Assembly (NCBI GenBank): GCA_020152595.1
Contig: JAIGNY010004479.1
Span: 118,501-182,500, forward strand
Origin: Chiridota heheva
Lineage: Eukaryota > Echinodermata > Holothuroidea > Apodida > Chiridotidae
Reading direction: 5' to 3'
Length of the DNA stretch: 64,000 nt
This document shows, piece after piece, positions 36,150 through 48,735 of the stretch. Numbering within the stretch: the first letter of the stretch is position 1; every line of letters begins with the position of its first letter. The notes below the pieces were generated by a model. That model did not search any database. It saw only the letters and a list, made by a program, of their open reading frames with translations, and had not been told where the DNA came from. The position numbers and the translations under genes are program-made.

Positions 36150-36728
36150 CATCTTGGAGGATTTGTTGGTCAGGGGATTTGTTGGTCAGGGGATTTGTTG
36201 GTCAGGGGATTTGTTGGTTAAGGGGGAATTGTTGGTTAGGGGAATTGTTGGTCAGGGGTTTTGTTGGTCAGAAGGATTTGTTGGTCAGGGGATTTGTTGA
36301 TCAGGGATTTGTTAATCAGGGGATTTGTTTGTCAGGATGGATTTGTTGGTCAGGTGATTTGTTGGTCAGGGAATTTGTTGGTCAGGGGATTTGTTGGTCA
36401 GGGGATTTGTTGGTCAGGGGATTTGTTGGCCAGGGGATTTGTTGGTCAGGGGATTTGTTGGTAAGAGGGGATTTGTTGGTCAGGGGTTTGTTGGTCAGGG
36501 GGGATTTGTTGGTCAGGGGGATTTGTTGGTCAAAGGAGATTTGTTGGTCAGGGGGGATTTGTTGGTCAGGGGGGATTTGTTGGTCAGGGGATCTGTTGGT
36601 CAGGGGATTTGTTGGTCAGGGGATTCTTGGTCAGGGGATTTGTTGGTCAGGGGGATTTGTTGGTCAGAGGGATTTGTTGGTCAGGAGGGATCTGTTGGTC
36701 AGGGGGGATTTGTTGGTCAGGGGGGTTA
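36150..36728. repeat. 16-17-bp G/T-rich tandem array, about 34 copies (intron 3)
   Basis: The unit is ggggatttgttggtca with extra G's in many copies. The run of G varies from 3 to 6. Open frames reading GICWSGDLLVRGFV-type peptides are products of the array, not genes. Confidence 0.93.
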
Positions 36729-36739
36729 TCAATTTTCAA

Positions 36740-37480
36740 TTCGTAATACTTGGATCTTTTACACAAATTTTAAGTCAAATAAAAAGATACCTTTCAGCCA
36801 GTAGCATTCTGTGGGTTGGTCAGGTTAGTACAAACCAAATAATTTTAAAGGGTAGTCCAAACCTTTGCAGGCTATACCACTCACCTAAAGCAAACATTAT
36901 TTATCTCATTGTACCAATTTCAACAAATAGTTTAAGTGTTGTCCTTATTGATTTTGACTAAAAGGGAACCCTGGCTGAATGAAAGGGAGTCCAATTGGAA
37001 GCTCATTGTCTCAAGAATTGTGGTGGTTATTAAAATTAGGGAGGGGAAGGAAGAAAGGGAACAAGTCACAGGTTGATTGGGGCAAAGGATAAACTCCCAA
37101 AAGTATGTCTGAATCTGTTTTGCTTTGTATCGTGAAAGAGAGAATTGTTGGCAGAAGATGGATTTATATGTTTACACCAGCACACATCATATAAATTTGC
37201 ATAAAAAATGCATATTGCACAGCAGAAACTAAACATAGTGATAGAACATTCAATTTGTAATTAATTTTGCCATGATTTATGTATGTTTTTTGCCATGTTT
37301 CCTGGATTTCAGTAATTTCAAAACAAATGTAAGAAAGACAAAACAAACAAAGAGTGGACTTGACAATGGACTTAATTACATCAATAACCTTAGTAAGAAG
37401 CTTGCTAACACACAATGATTTAAACCACAATTATTTCCAACAGTCAGAAATTGATACCTCTGATACTATCACACACACTT
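36740..37480. other. Intron 3 stretch with no recognised gene
   Basis: AT-rich, non-coding, ends about 440 bp before exon 3. Confidence 0.5.
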
Positions 37481-37489
37481 AAACTGTAA

Positions 37490-37745
37490 TTACAATTTTT
37501 TTGCAAATCACTCATCTAGTCACCCAGAACAACCAAAAATCATATCCGGGCAACCACACTTTTGATGGGTCTGTCGGATGTACAACCACATTTTTAGCAC
37601 ACTTTGTACTAAATGTATGTAAATAAATTGTCACAGCAATCCAGGTTCCAACAAACCATACACACAGTTGCCCGCGGCAACCAAAAATCTTAACCGGGCA
37701 ACCATGATATATATACTTGACCTGCCTGAATGGACAACTTAGTTT
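37490..37745. repeat. Dispersed repeat with gggcaaccac motif
   Basis: Contains aacaaccaaaaatcatatcc and gcaaccaaaaatcttaaccg, each followed by gggcaacca. A related block, gagcaaccaaaatttgtatt ... ggcaaccataatttttgctg, is at 54395-54520. Two half-units suggest an internal duplication. Confidence 0.45.
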
Positions 37746-37922
37746 TCAGAAATATTTTCATTGCATGCATACAACCTCAATTTCCTTTTGGATAACAATC
37801 AGTGCAAATGTGTCACTGGACAGGTTGCGTTAATGATGAGTTGTCAATGGTTTGTCTAACCAGTGACTTCCACCTGAGAGCAAATCTCTTTCAACTAATG
37901 ATTACTTTCATTTCACACCTAC

Positions 37923-37990
37923 CAAGTAGTCCTCTTCACAGTACACTTGACCATGTACATTGTAGAATGCCTTGCCTCGTAATGTCCGTC
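37923..37990 (-). CDS. Ajuba-like gene, coding exon 3 (LIM1, second finger)
   Basis: 68 nt encoding the rest of G146 through L168 (GRTLRGKAFYNVHGQVYCEE and DYL). It supplies the final LIM1 zinc ligands C163 and D166. Acceptor TTTCAG; donor GTAGGT, slightly weaker than its neighbours. Phase 1 in and phase 0 out, matching exon 2 and exon 4. It lies 15.3 kb downstream of exon 2, so the largest intron, with the 3.2-kb 18-bp minisatellite, splits LIM1 between its two zinc fingers. Confidence 0.92.
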
Positions 37991-38249
37991 CTGAAAGTTA
38001 AACCAAACAAAAATAGTATGACATATTTGGTGCATTAAGTTTTGAAATCTCAGGCATCAATATACAAATATTTCAGAAAACCCATGATGTATATTACAGA
38101 AAGTTTTCATTCATACCTTGGTTTTTAAACATCTATCATAATTTTTTGAAATGGGGCAGCAAAATCAGACCAAAAGTTTTTTAATTTGTTAACGTAACCT
38201 AATCAAACTCTAACAGAAAGACTTTACCATCATCTGTATTGACTAAGAT

Positions 38250-38470
38250 TTACAAAGGATATTTAAAGAATTACATTCAAGATTTTGAGCTGTCCTCTCT
38301 TACACTCCTCACGTATACACAACACCTTATATAAACATCAAAACTCTCCAAACTTTGATAATAGCCAGAACTTGTAAAACTACAGATCTATGCAATATTG
38401 ACATCATTTAAAGACTTTTTGTTCAGAATTGAAAGCTTTTTTTGATGAATATAAAATCCATATCGATCCA
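38250..38470. repeat. Dispersed ~220-bp repeat, copy 2 of 3
   Basis: Same family and orientation as 5790-6015 and 56220-56430, located in intron 2 of the Ajuba-like gene. Confidence 0.5.
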
Positions 38471-38479
38471 TATACAGTA

Positions 38480-39550
38480 CCTGTAATCACAACCTATAGT
38501 ACAAAAGAAAGTGTAAATAGCCAAACAATCTGTTGAAATCTGATATCAATTTACTATACAATGGCTTTTTGACCTATAAGGGATATGCAATTGTTTTTAT
38601 GTCCAACTGTGATTGTTGAATGAGCACTATAACACAGCCATTGTATTCTTCAAAGGTGAACAGCCAAGATCTGGCTTTAAGACACATTCTCCACATTTTT
38701 AATTAATGAAATTTACACAAAGAACTTAAAAGATATACTTGAATGATTTAAACTCTCTTCCCCTTCATAGATCAAATATTTGCATATATGCAAACTACTC
38801 ATTATCAGACAACTTAAACACTTACTATAATGACTTTACAAACCTTACACCTTTCTTCACAGAAACTAATGCTGATTTTTCAGTAATTTAATAATAATAC
38901 ACAACAGGCATTGGACCATCAAAAGTATTCAAAGAGTATAGATGAATATACAACTATCATCCACTAACCATTTTGTATAACAGCTGAAATGTGAAACAGT
39001 GGTGTTTCTACTGACAGGCTTTATCCCTGAGACAACACCAGTCTTCCTTTATTACTTCAAAAAGTATTACTGTAATTGAATATTTCATCTGTTCCTATCT
39101 GGAATACCAGCAATACCACAATACATGACTTTGAAATATGCAGGTACATGTTCCACAATAAATGACTTAAAATACATTGGTACACCCACTGTGTGAAACA
39201 TGATAACATTAATGTTTCCTGTAATCCAACATGACAGGAATGTTTAGCTATGCACTTTCCATCACTCAACCGATGCAGTCCCTTAATTACATTGGATAAT
39301 GTTCTGTCATAATTCATTCGGGCCTGGGGCAGGTGTGTTATGAACAGACTTACTTTGTAAGAGCATTAAATTTGTTTAACTAAATATTTATAACAAACAT
39401 TAGTTGCTTCGCATATCAGTAGTACATTGTGCATTGTAGAGAATTAGTCACTGATGCATTTGAATAGAGGAAAAAATGTCCCAACACATGTTCCTTAAAG
39501 ACTAATAATAAAATTACATGGGAGGATAGGATTTGATATCCTTTTTGAAA
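38480..39550. other. Intron 2 stretch with no recognised gene
   Basis: AT-rich non-coding sequence between exon 3 and the large 18-bp minisatellite. Confidence 0.5.
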
Positions 39551-39559
39551 GCATTCTGT

Positions 39560-42500
39560 AATGCCTACCCCTTGAGTCCTGCCTATCCCTTGAGTCCTAC
39601 CTAACCCTCCAGTCTTGTCTACCCCTCCAGTCAGGTCTGCCTCTCCAGTCATGTCTACCCCTCCAATTAGGTCTACCCCTCCAGTCATGTCTACCCCTCC
39701 AGTCTACCCTTCCCGTCATGTCTACCCCTCCAGTCTACCCTTCCCGTCATGTCTACCCCTCTAGTCAGGTCTACCCCTCCAGTTAGGTCTACCCCTCCAG
39801 TCATGTCTACCCCTCCAGTCATGTCTACCCCTCCAGTCATGTCTACCCCTCCAGTCATGTCTACCCCTCCAGTCATGTCTACCCCTCCAGTCATGTCTAC
39901 CCCTCCAGTCAGGTCTACTCCTCCAGACATGTCTACCCCTCCAGTCATGTCTACCCCTCCAGTCATGTCTATCCCTCCAGTCATATCTACCCCTCCAGTC
40001 ATATCTACCCCTTCCAGTCATGCCAACCCCTCCAGTCATGCCTGCCCCTCCAGTCATGCCTGCCCCTCCAGTCATGTCTACCCCTCCAGTCAGGTCTACC
40101 CCTCCAGTCATGTCTACCCCTCCAGTCATGTCTACCCTTCCAGTCATGTCTACCCCTCCAGTCATGTCTACCCCTCCAGTCAGGTCTACCCCTCCAGTCA
40201 TGTCTACCCCTCCAGTCATGTCTACCCCTCCAGTCATGTCTACCCCTCCAGTCATGTCTACCCCTCCAGTCATGTCTACCCCCTCCAGTCAGGTCTACTC
40301 CTCCAGACATGTCTACCCCTCCAGTCATGTCTACCCCTCCAGTCATGTCTATCCCTCCAGTCATATCTACCCCTCCAGTCATATCTACCCCTTCCAGTCA
40401 TATCTACCCCTTCCAGTCATGCCAGCCCCTCCAGTCATGCCTGCCCCTCCAGTCATGCCTGCCCCTCCAGTCAGGTCTGCCCCTCCAGTCAGGTCTGCCC
40501 CTCCAGTCAGGTCTACCCCTCCAGTCATGTCTACCCCTCCAGTCATGTCTACCCCTCCAGTCATGTCTACCCCTCCAGTCAGGTCTACCCCTCCAGTCAG
40601 GTCTACCCCTCCAGTCATGTCTACCCCTCCAGTCATGTCTACCCCTCCAGTCATGTCTATCCCTCCAGTCATGTCTACCCTCCAGTCATATCTACCCCTT
40701 CCAGTCATGCCAACCCCTCCAGTCATGCCTGCCCCTCCAGTCATGCCTGCCCCTCCAGTCAGGTCTGCCCTCCAGTCAGGTCTGCCCCTCCAGTCAGGTC
40801 TACCCCCCTCCAGTCATGTCTACCCCTCCAGTCATGTCTACCCCTCCAGTCATGTCTACCCCTCCAGTCAGGTCTACCCCTCCAGTCAGGTCTACCCCTC
40901 CAGTCAGGTCTACCCCTCCAGTCATGTCTACCCCTCCAGTCATGTCTACCCTCCAGTCATGTCTACCCCTCCAGTCATGTCTACCCCCTCCAGTCATGTC
41001 TACCCCTCCAGTCATGTCTACCCCTCCAGTCATGTCTACCCCTCCAGTCATGTCTACCCTCCAGTCATGTCTACCCCCTCCAGTCAGGTCTACTCCTCCA
41101 AACATGTCTACCCCTCCAGTCATGTCTGCCCCCTCCAGTCTGGTCTACCCCTCCAGTCTGGTCTACCCCTCCAGTCAGGTCTACCCCTCCAGTCAGGTCT
41201 ACAACTCCAGTCAGGTCTACAACTCCAGTCAGGTCTACAACTCCAGTCATGTTTACCCCTCCAGTCATGTCTACCCCTCCAGTCATGTCTACCCCTCCAG
41301 TCATGTCTACCCCTCCAGTCAGGTCTACTCCTCCAGACATGTCTACCCTTCCAGTCATGTCTACCCCTCCAGTCTGGTCTACCCCTCCAGTCAGGTCTAC
41401 CCCTCCAGTCAGGTCTACAACTCCAGTCATGTTTACCCCTCCAGTCATGTCTACCCCTCCAGTCATGTCTGCCCCTCCAGTCAGGTATACCCCTCCAGTC
41501 ATGTCTACCCCTCCAGTCATGTCTACCCCTCCAGTCATGTCTACCCCTCCAGTCATGTCAACCCCTCCAGTCATGTCTACCCCTCCAGTCAGGTATACCC
41601 CTCCAGTCAGGTCTACCCCTCCAGTCATGTCTACCCCTCCAGTCATGTCTACCCCTCCAGTTATGTCTACCCCTCCAGTCATGTCTACCCCTCCAGTCAT
41701 GTCTACCCCTCCAGTCATGTCTACCCCTCCAGTCATGTCTACCCCTCCAGTCATGTCTACCCCTCCAGTCAGGTCTACTCCTCCAGTCATGTCTACCCCT
41801 CCAGTCATGTCTACCCCTCCAGTCAGGTCTACCCCTCCAGTCAGGTCTACCCCTCCAGTCTACCCCTCTAGTCATGTCTACCCCTCCAGTCAGGTCTACC
41901 CCTCCAGTCAGGTCTACCCCCTCCAGTCAGGTCTACCCCTCCAGTCATGTCTACCCCTCCAGTCATGTCTACCCCTCCAGTCAGGTCTACTCCTCCAGAC
42001 ATGTCTACTCCTCCAGACATGTCTACCCCTCCAGTCATGTCTACCCCTTTAGTCTGGTCTACCCCTCCAGTCATGTCTACCCCTCGAGTCATGTCTACCC
42101 CTCGAGTCATGTCTACAACTCCAGTCATGTTTACCCCTCTAGTCATGTCTACCCCTCCAGTCAGGTCTGCCCCTCCAGTCATGTCTACCCCTCCAGTTAG
42201 GTATACCCCTCCAGTCATGTCTACCCCTCCAGTCATATCTACTCCTCCAGTCATGTCAACCCCTCCAGTCATGTCTACCCCCTCCAGTCAGGTCTACCCC
42301 TCCAGTCAGGTCTACCCCTCCAGTCATGTCTACCCCTCCAGTCATGTCTGCCCCTCCAGTCATGTCTACCCCTCCAGTCATGTCTACCCCTCCAGTCAGG
42401 TCTACCCCTCCAGTCAGGTCTACCCTCCAGTCATGTCTACCCCTCCAGTCATGTCTACCCTCCAGTCATGTCTACCCCTCCAGTCATGTCTACCCCTCCA

Positions 42501-42815
42501 GTCAGGTCTACCCCTCCAGTCATGTCTACCCCTCCAGTCATGTCTACCCCTCCAGTCAGGTCTACCCCTCCAGTCATGTCTACTTTTCCAGTCAGGTCTA
42601 CCCCTCCAATCCTGCCTACCCTCCAGTCAGGTCTATCCCTCCAATCCTGCCTACCCTCCAGCCAGGTCTACCCCTCCAGCCAGGTCTACCCCTCCAGTCA
42701 TGTCTACCCCTCCAGTCATGCCTACTGTATATACAGTACCCCTCAAGTCCTGCCTACCCCTAGAGTCTAGCTTATCCCTCCAACCCTGCCTAACCCTGTC
42801 CAGTTCTGCATACCC
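39560..42815. repeat. Very large 18-bp minisatellite, about 175 copies (intron 2)
   Basis: The unit is acccctccagtcatgtct, with common variants gtcaggtct, gtctggtct, gtcatgcct and acaactccagtc. Occasional one-base gains or losses shift the phase. Groups of variants recur in the same order (for example the ctcctccagacatgtct markers near 39915, 40305, 41330 and 41990), showing higher-order duplications. The plus strand is C/T-rich. Because 18 is a multiple of three, open frames of up to 767 codons arise on both strands; none looks like a real protein. Confidence 0.95.
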
Positions 42816-42829
42816 CTCCGCAACAGCAA

Positions 42830-43920
42830 ACATGAGCAACAATTTCATTCCTTTCAGTTATCATACTCCACAGCAGTTCAAATAAATTCACAACATATTT
42901 TTGCACAATATGTACTGTAACTTATAAGATGCAATCATACTGCACATTACAGTATGCTACCAGAATTTTAATTAGTAAAAGTTGAAGCACATTTGTGCCA
43001 TTATCACATCTTCTGGCAATCTCACCTTACTTCAACTCCCCACAGAGTACAATTACCGATTGTCTTGAAAAATAGGCACTGTAACTGTTTTCTAATAGCA
43101 ATGAAACTGATAAGGCCCTTTAAATTGATCTCCTCGCTATAAGCCTCCTTCATATAAAGCTCAACAACTCTTTAGACGGCATGATGCAGGCCACATATCA
43201 GATATTGCCATTTGGTTTCTATACATTTCTTGTAGATTGGGTTTTATGGATACGGATGGCAGAGGTACTCTCATGCATGGAGCTATTATCTAAAATAGCT
43301 CTATATGCTCTCACATTGTGAGTGTGTGTATTTAGATGCCAATCCTTGTATTTATCCATCACCAACCCATTTTAGAAGTAATTGAAATGGGAGGAAAGTT
43401 AAGAAGGAAAAATTGATGTGTAGAATTTAAAATATCAATAAAGACGGAAGAAGTCAAGGGAAGTACTATCAGTAGAAGTAATAAAATATCTTAAACAGTA
43501 AGAAATGATGTTGAGTCATAACAAGCAAAAGTCTCTACCAACAAGAGGGACAAAGTAAAATATAATACATGAGAGGGCAGGTTCATCTTTGTGACAGTAG
43601 AGCTATAAAAAGGAATGACCACAAAGTTGGATATGCAAGGAGAAAAGAGGACATTTTCTAGGTTAATAGTATATGCAAATACAGATAGATTACAACTACT
43701 ATGCTGTATATTGATGCATGTGTACCTTCACAACATAAAATACAAAATCACAACTAATTTAAGATAAATATCAGTGCTTAATTCCAGGTACAGTACATCC
43801 GAACAATTTGTTCCATAATTTCTAAAGGTTCAAGAACTAACATAAACTAGAACGGTAAATACCGTCATGATTCGCATGCCCATGCAAATTGACACCCATA
43901 TATACGACCCGGCCAATTAT
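42830..43920. other. Intron 2 stretch with no recognised gene
   Basis: AT-rich non-coding sequence between two tandem arrays. Confidence 0.5.
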
Positions 43921-43939
43921 AAAAATTGCTTCTCACACT

Positions 43940-44810
43940 AAGTCCCACATGGCATCCCATGTCCCACATGGCATGCCAGCCCATGTCCCACATGACATCC
44001 CACTCCATGTCCCACATGACATCCCATCCCAATGTCCCACATGGCATTCCACCATATCTCCTACATGGCATCCCACTCCATGTCCCACATGACATCCCAT
44101 GTCCCACGTGGCATTCCATCATATGTCCCACAGGGCATCCCAACCTATCACCCACATGGCATTCCACCGTATGTCTCACATGGATCACATCCCATGTCCC
44201 AAATGACATCCCACCTCATGTCCCATATGACATCCCATGCATTGTCCCACATGGCATTCCACCATATCTCCCACATGGCATTCCACCATACAGTGTCTCA
44301 CTTGGCATTCCACCTAATGTCCCACATGGCATTCTACCATGTCCCACATGGCATCCCACGCTATGACCCACATGGATCCCATCCAACATGTATGTCCCAC
44401 ATTAATCCGACCATGTGTACCACATGACATCCCTCCCTATATCCCACATGGCATTCCTCCCTGTGTCCCGCGTGTGGCTTCCAACCTTATGTCCCACTTG
44501 GCATCCCACCAAATGTTCCACATGGTATTCCTCCCAATGATATCCTACTTTATGCCCTACATGACATCACATGTCCCCATGGTCTCATACTCTGTCCCAC
44601 ATAGCCTCCTACCCTATGTCACACATGAGATCCTACTTTATGTCACACATGGCATCCTACCTTATGTCACACATGGCATCCCAACCTGTCACTCTGTGTT
44701 ACTCGTGGCATTCCACCATGTCCCACATGGCATTCTACCCTGTTCCACATGGCATTCCACCCCATGTCCCACATGACATCCCACCCCATGTCTCACACAA
44801 CATCCCATAG
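43940..44810. repeat. Degenerate ~17-24-bp tandem array (cccacatggcatcccac)
   Basis: About 40 loosely conserved copies of atgtcccacatggcatccca. A small outlying patch of the same unit is at 44990-45050. It is more diverged than the neighbouring 18-bp array, so probably older. Confidence 0.85.
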
Positions 44811-45199
44811 GCTCCATAAGAAGTCTCATCCTAGCTATTACAGTCCCTGATTGAGCAAACTATGTATGAAAGTGTCAGTTCAAATAATAACTTATATGCA
44901 AATGTGTTGTTGAATGAGAAAAAAAGTGGAGTCAAAAAATTATGCCTGATATAGCCCTTGGTGAATACAACATGCTAAATATTATATCATATGTCCTACA
45001 TGGCCCCATCCATGTCCCACATGGCATCCCTTCCTATGTCCATATGCAATCACATAATGTCACACTCCCTGACTAAGCATACTAAATAAAAAAAAGTCTG
45101 GTCAGGTCATATACTGTAGAAACTTTATGCAAATGACCACAATAATAAAGGTGGAGTTTAGTAATCATGCCAGATACAATTGTTGGTGCTCAAATATTT

Positions 45200-45530
45200 T
45201 GAAGAATTTTAAGGATTTTAAATCTCAAGTGCTACAAGAGAGACTTGAGAATTTCTGAAGCATATTGGAAAATTATATCATTTTACAGTAATCTTCTAAG
45301 AAATTATCAGATGTTTTGTAGACTTTTTAAAGAAACTAGTCTTCAATCCTGTCTTAAGTATCTCTGAAAAACTTCAACATTTTATAAGGAAATTCTAGCC
45401 TTCACAAGGATATCTGAAGAAACTTTAACTTTCTTTGAGGAACTCTGAAAAAACTTTAACACTTTCTGAGGAATTTTCAAAAACTAACATTTCTGAGGAA
45501 ATCCAGGACAAATCTGTGACGGCCGGACGG
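45200..45530. repeat. Degenerate ~35-bp repeat (gaggaaactctgaaaaaact)
   Basis: Blocks such as tctgaagaaactttaacttt and tctgaaaaaactttaacact recur with drift. It is followed by gacggccggacggacg, the only GC-rich spot in the neighbourhood. Confidence 0.55.
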
Positions 45531-46052
45531 ACGTAATTGCCATTACATAGTTCGCAATATGCTTTGCATGCGAACCAAAAATCTGGCACAATTCTTTAAA
45601 TTTGAAAAGTACAGTACTGTTGATGTGATTTTGGGAAGTTCAAGACACTGTTGAAATCTTAATCTTAATTCTGATCCAAAATAATGGCAAAAAACAGAGG
45701 TCCCTTTATTTTCAAGACAATCAAATTTATATTTGTTTTGATCCCATAGCATTTAAATGACCCGTGACCTTATCTCTACTGCAGGGATGGTCACAAGAGA
45801 ACTGATACAGTCAATGTGTAACAGTCACTGATGATATAGCACAGAAAGTGTGGAATGTTGTTGAAGATATATCATTGGAGAGTCATGTTTATATTTAAAT
45901 CTTGAAACTGACGCTTCTAATTTTGAAAAAATTCTTACAAAACAAGCTGAATCCAACTACTTCTCAAAAGTTCCTATTCATTCTTAGGTATGAACTCTCT
46001 TGAAAAATAGTAGATACTTTTACCAAAGTTGGTGAAATTTCAGGTCTACTTA

Positions 46053-46161
46053 TTAACCCTCACTCTACCAGCACTTTTTTGAAAATGCACTTGGGAGGCG
46101 GGGTGAAAGATAGGGCACTAAAAATGGTGATAATATCGCCACGTGGTAGAGTAAGGCTTAA
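46053..46161. mobile_element. piggyBac-type MITE with TTAA ends
   Basis: TTAACCCTCACTCTACCA at the left is matched by the inverse of TGGTAGAGTAAGGCTTAA at the right. TTAA occurs at both borders, the piggyBac target sequence, and the inverted repeats start with CC[CT/GC]T. The element is about 101 bp between the TTAAs. Confidence 0.65.
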
Positions 46162-46439
46162 AGAAATATGTCAATTTGTGATGTTACAATTAAAGACAAA
46201 AGAAATCCCTTGCCAGTCATGCAGTCAAGGTAAGTTGGGGGTCCAATTGAAACTTGATTTGATAATCAACCAGAACCAGAAGGTTTTGTGGTTCCAATGG
46301 TTTTCAGACCCCTAGCTTTGCTGTTTCACAGATAAAGGCTCACTCTGCCCCTCCGTGGGCCTGCCCCGCCTCGCCCCCTGGGGTCCACCCTGCCTCTCAG
46401 CAGAAAAAAAATTGTTTTGTTATACATTTTATTTTTTTA

Positions 46440-46712
46440 AAGCCTAATATTTTACATGAATACAGAACAAAGAATGATAGCATAGTAAGCAAGTGTATTG
46501 TTTGGCTAACGACTGATCCTTATCAGTCAGAATAGTTTCTTTCTGAGGTATGATTATAGCTAAAATCCCAGAGCTTCTTCACCATGGGCTTAAACCTTAA
46601 GGGGCCCCTGGACTCCACACCGAAAAGATGCACCACTTCATGTGGGCATTAATGTGCCCTCAATATGTATAGAACCCTGCCCCTTTTTAAATCAAGTTAG
46701 GGGTCTGTTTTT
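46440..46712. repeat. Dispersed ~270-bp repeat, partner of 52750-53030
   Basis: Shares tggctaa(c/t)gactg, tccttatcagtcagaata, atgattatagctaaaatccc then agagcttcttcacca, cccctggactccacac and accctgccccttttt with the copy near exon 2, in the same order and orientation. A GC-rich stretch (46340-46395) with the wording tgccccgcctcgccccctgg precedes it. Confidence 0.65.
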
Positions 46713-47099
46713 TCATCAGCTTATTGATTTGCAAAATTTGTATTAACTGTCATGTCAAGGCATATCATAAAATATTTGTTCCATGATATTCATTCACAAG
46801 CCACACCCACCATGCAGATCAATACAAATGTTGACAACATTAACATTTGTACAATGATTAACTACATCATCAAAGCAAGTATGATGCAAAATGATTGCTC
46901 ATTTATCCTATTTCAAGAATTTGTCAGTAAGCCCCGCCTACTCATTAGCATTCTTGACATCACTACCACAACATTGGAACATACGTACAGACCATGACCC
47001 ATCTGTGTACTACATATAACATAGCATATAGCTTTGCCCCCTCGACCCCTAGCGGGGCTGGACCCCTAGCTGGCCCCTCAACCCCACGCCGACAAGTTG

Positions 47100-48440
47100 A
47101 GCACTTTGCACTTTAAGTGACACCTCAACTATACCAATAAAAATCGTGTCTGCTCAATTCAATTCCCCCTTCTAATAAGAAAATCCTAACTATGCCACTG
47201 TCTGTACCTCCATTTCTTCACTCAGACCCCCAATACTCCACCCAAGGTTAGGCCATTGTCCCTTGACATAATATTTCAAAGGCAGCTTGCTGACACTAAC
47301 CCATACCCAATATAACATGAAAGTGGTTAAACCCCTACCCAAAGATAAAATGAAATTGAAAAGGGCATTCTGACCATTCAAACCATTATCCTAATCTTAG
47401 AAAGAAATACAAAGAATTTGCACTTATTTCCTCTTCCTGCACATCACAAAAAAAAAAAATTTGTTTCTCCTTTTGTTTTTAAATGTTTCTTTTTCAAACT
47501 TACACACTATTCTACTGAAAAAATATATTTCTAATTTTCAAACAACAAAAAAGTTTCAAATAAGTTGTACTCATTGTGTAAATTCCTCCTAAAAAATTCT
47601 GCATGAGACATTAACATAAACTTGAATTGAGAAAAATATCAGTACTCTCAAAGAGCTAAGGTACAGAAATAGCTGTTAAAAGTACTCATGGGGACAACAA
47701 TTTCTATAAATATATCAAGAGGATGAAAAGTTCAATCTTGATATAAACCCACATGATCGTTAATTCCATGAAATCCAACCAACCCACATAGATGAACTAC
47801 AGTATTATGTGATGTTACTATCACTCATCACAAACCCAAGGAGTGCATGGTTTATCTAGGCCAGTCACATGGTGCACCTTAAAAAGTACTTTTCCTAAAG
47901 AAGAACAGCGCAGAAGCAACATCACAGATTTTGCAAATGAGCACAGCAATTTTCATACTGCATATAATTAAAAAATAAAAAAATAAGGGTTCATGTTTGA
48001 CCCATTTTTATGAAACGTTTTGCTTTTTCATGGTGGTCATTAACAACGGTTCTTAAAAAATTCAAAATTGATCTCTCCCCATCCATAACTTTTCAAAATT
48101 ACCAACGATAATACACATTTGTTGCTACTTTCAAAATAATTTACTGAATATTCTATAAGGTTCAGTTTAAAACAACAATAATTTGTATACAAAAGAAAAC
48201 AAATCCTTGCACAACAACCAATATACTTAAATTTCAAAATGAATGCTACAGTAAATTTAACCTAAAGTTTATTTAAAAAATATTTGTATATTGTGATAAG
48301 TCTTTGTATTTTACATCTCCAGTATGAGTTGTGTTTCATAGGCTTACCACCTTTAGTCTAGCATCACACAATGTAAACAGCTATTTGTCTAATCTGCTGA
48401 GAATGTACACAGTTGATAACATCACAGAAAATTAAATGAT
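47100..48440. other. Intron 2 stretch with no recognised gene
   Basis: AT-rich. No motif-bearing frame. A C-rich patch at 47035-47090 resembles the GC-rich block at 46340. Confidence 0.5.
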
Positions 48441-48469
48441 TTTGGTCCTTCTAAATGAATATTCCCATG

Positions 48470-48735
48470 GGTTTTTTTTTTTTTTTTTTAAAAGCATACT
48501 TTAGAGCCAATTTGGTATAAAAATCATGCTGATATCGTATTACGTTCAGGAGATTCCATTGCAAATGTTGATGCATTTCTTTGAACGTTAATTGGTTGTT
48601 TCTGTATGATTAGAAACAATCTTCCCAAAATTATAAAAACAGGGTATAATTGGCAATGTTTATAAATACCTAATTTTCATCAATTTTTCTCTTTGTCAAG
48701 AAAGGTTACAAAAAACATGGGAATATTCCTCGTAT
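48470..48735. repeat. Dispersed repeat copy, partner of 28190-28720
   Basis: Same block order as the 28-kb copy but shorter between blocks, ending with aacatgggaatattcct in both. A T-rich run at 48470-48490 lies at its start. Confidence 0.6.

Noticed and set aside
36179-36961. 260-codon frame with GICWSGDLLVRGFV-type repeats
   Set aside because: Product of a 16-17-bp tandem array whose unit length varies; the repeat-free end has no recognisable domain.
39749-42200. Open frames of 767, 726 and 520 codons (Ser/Pro/Val-rich) that could be taken for a mucin-like protein
   Set aside because: They consist solely of the 18-bp repeat in different frames, occur on both strands, have no signal peptide or non-repeat domain, and lie within an intron of a well-supported gene.
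44020-44810. Met/His/Ser/Pro-rich frames in the cccacatggcat array
   Set aside because: Degenerate minisatellite read in several frames; no other coding evidence.
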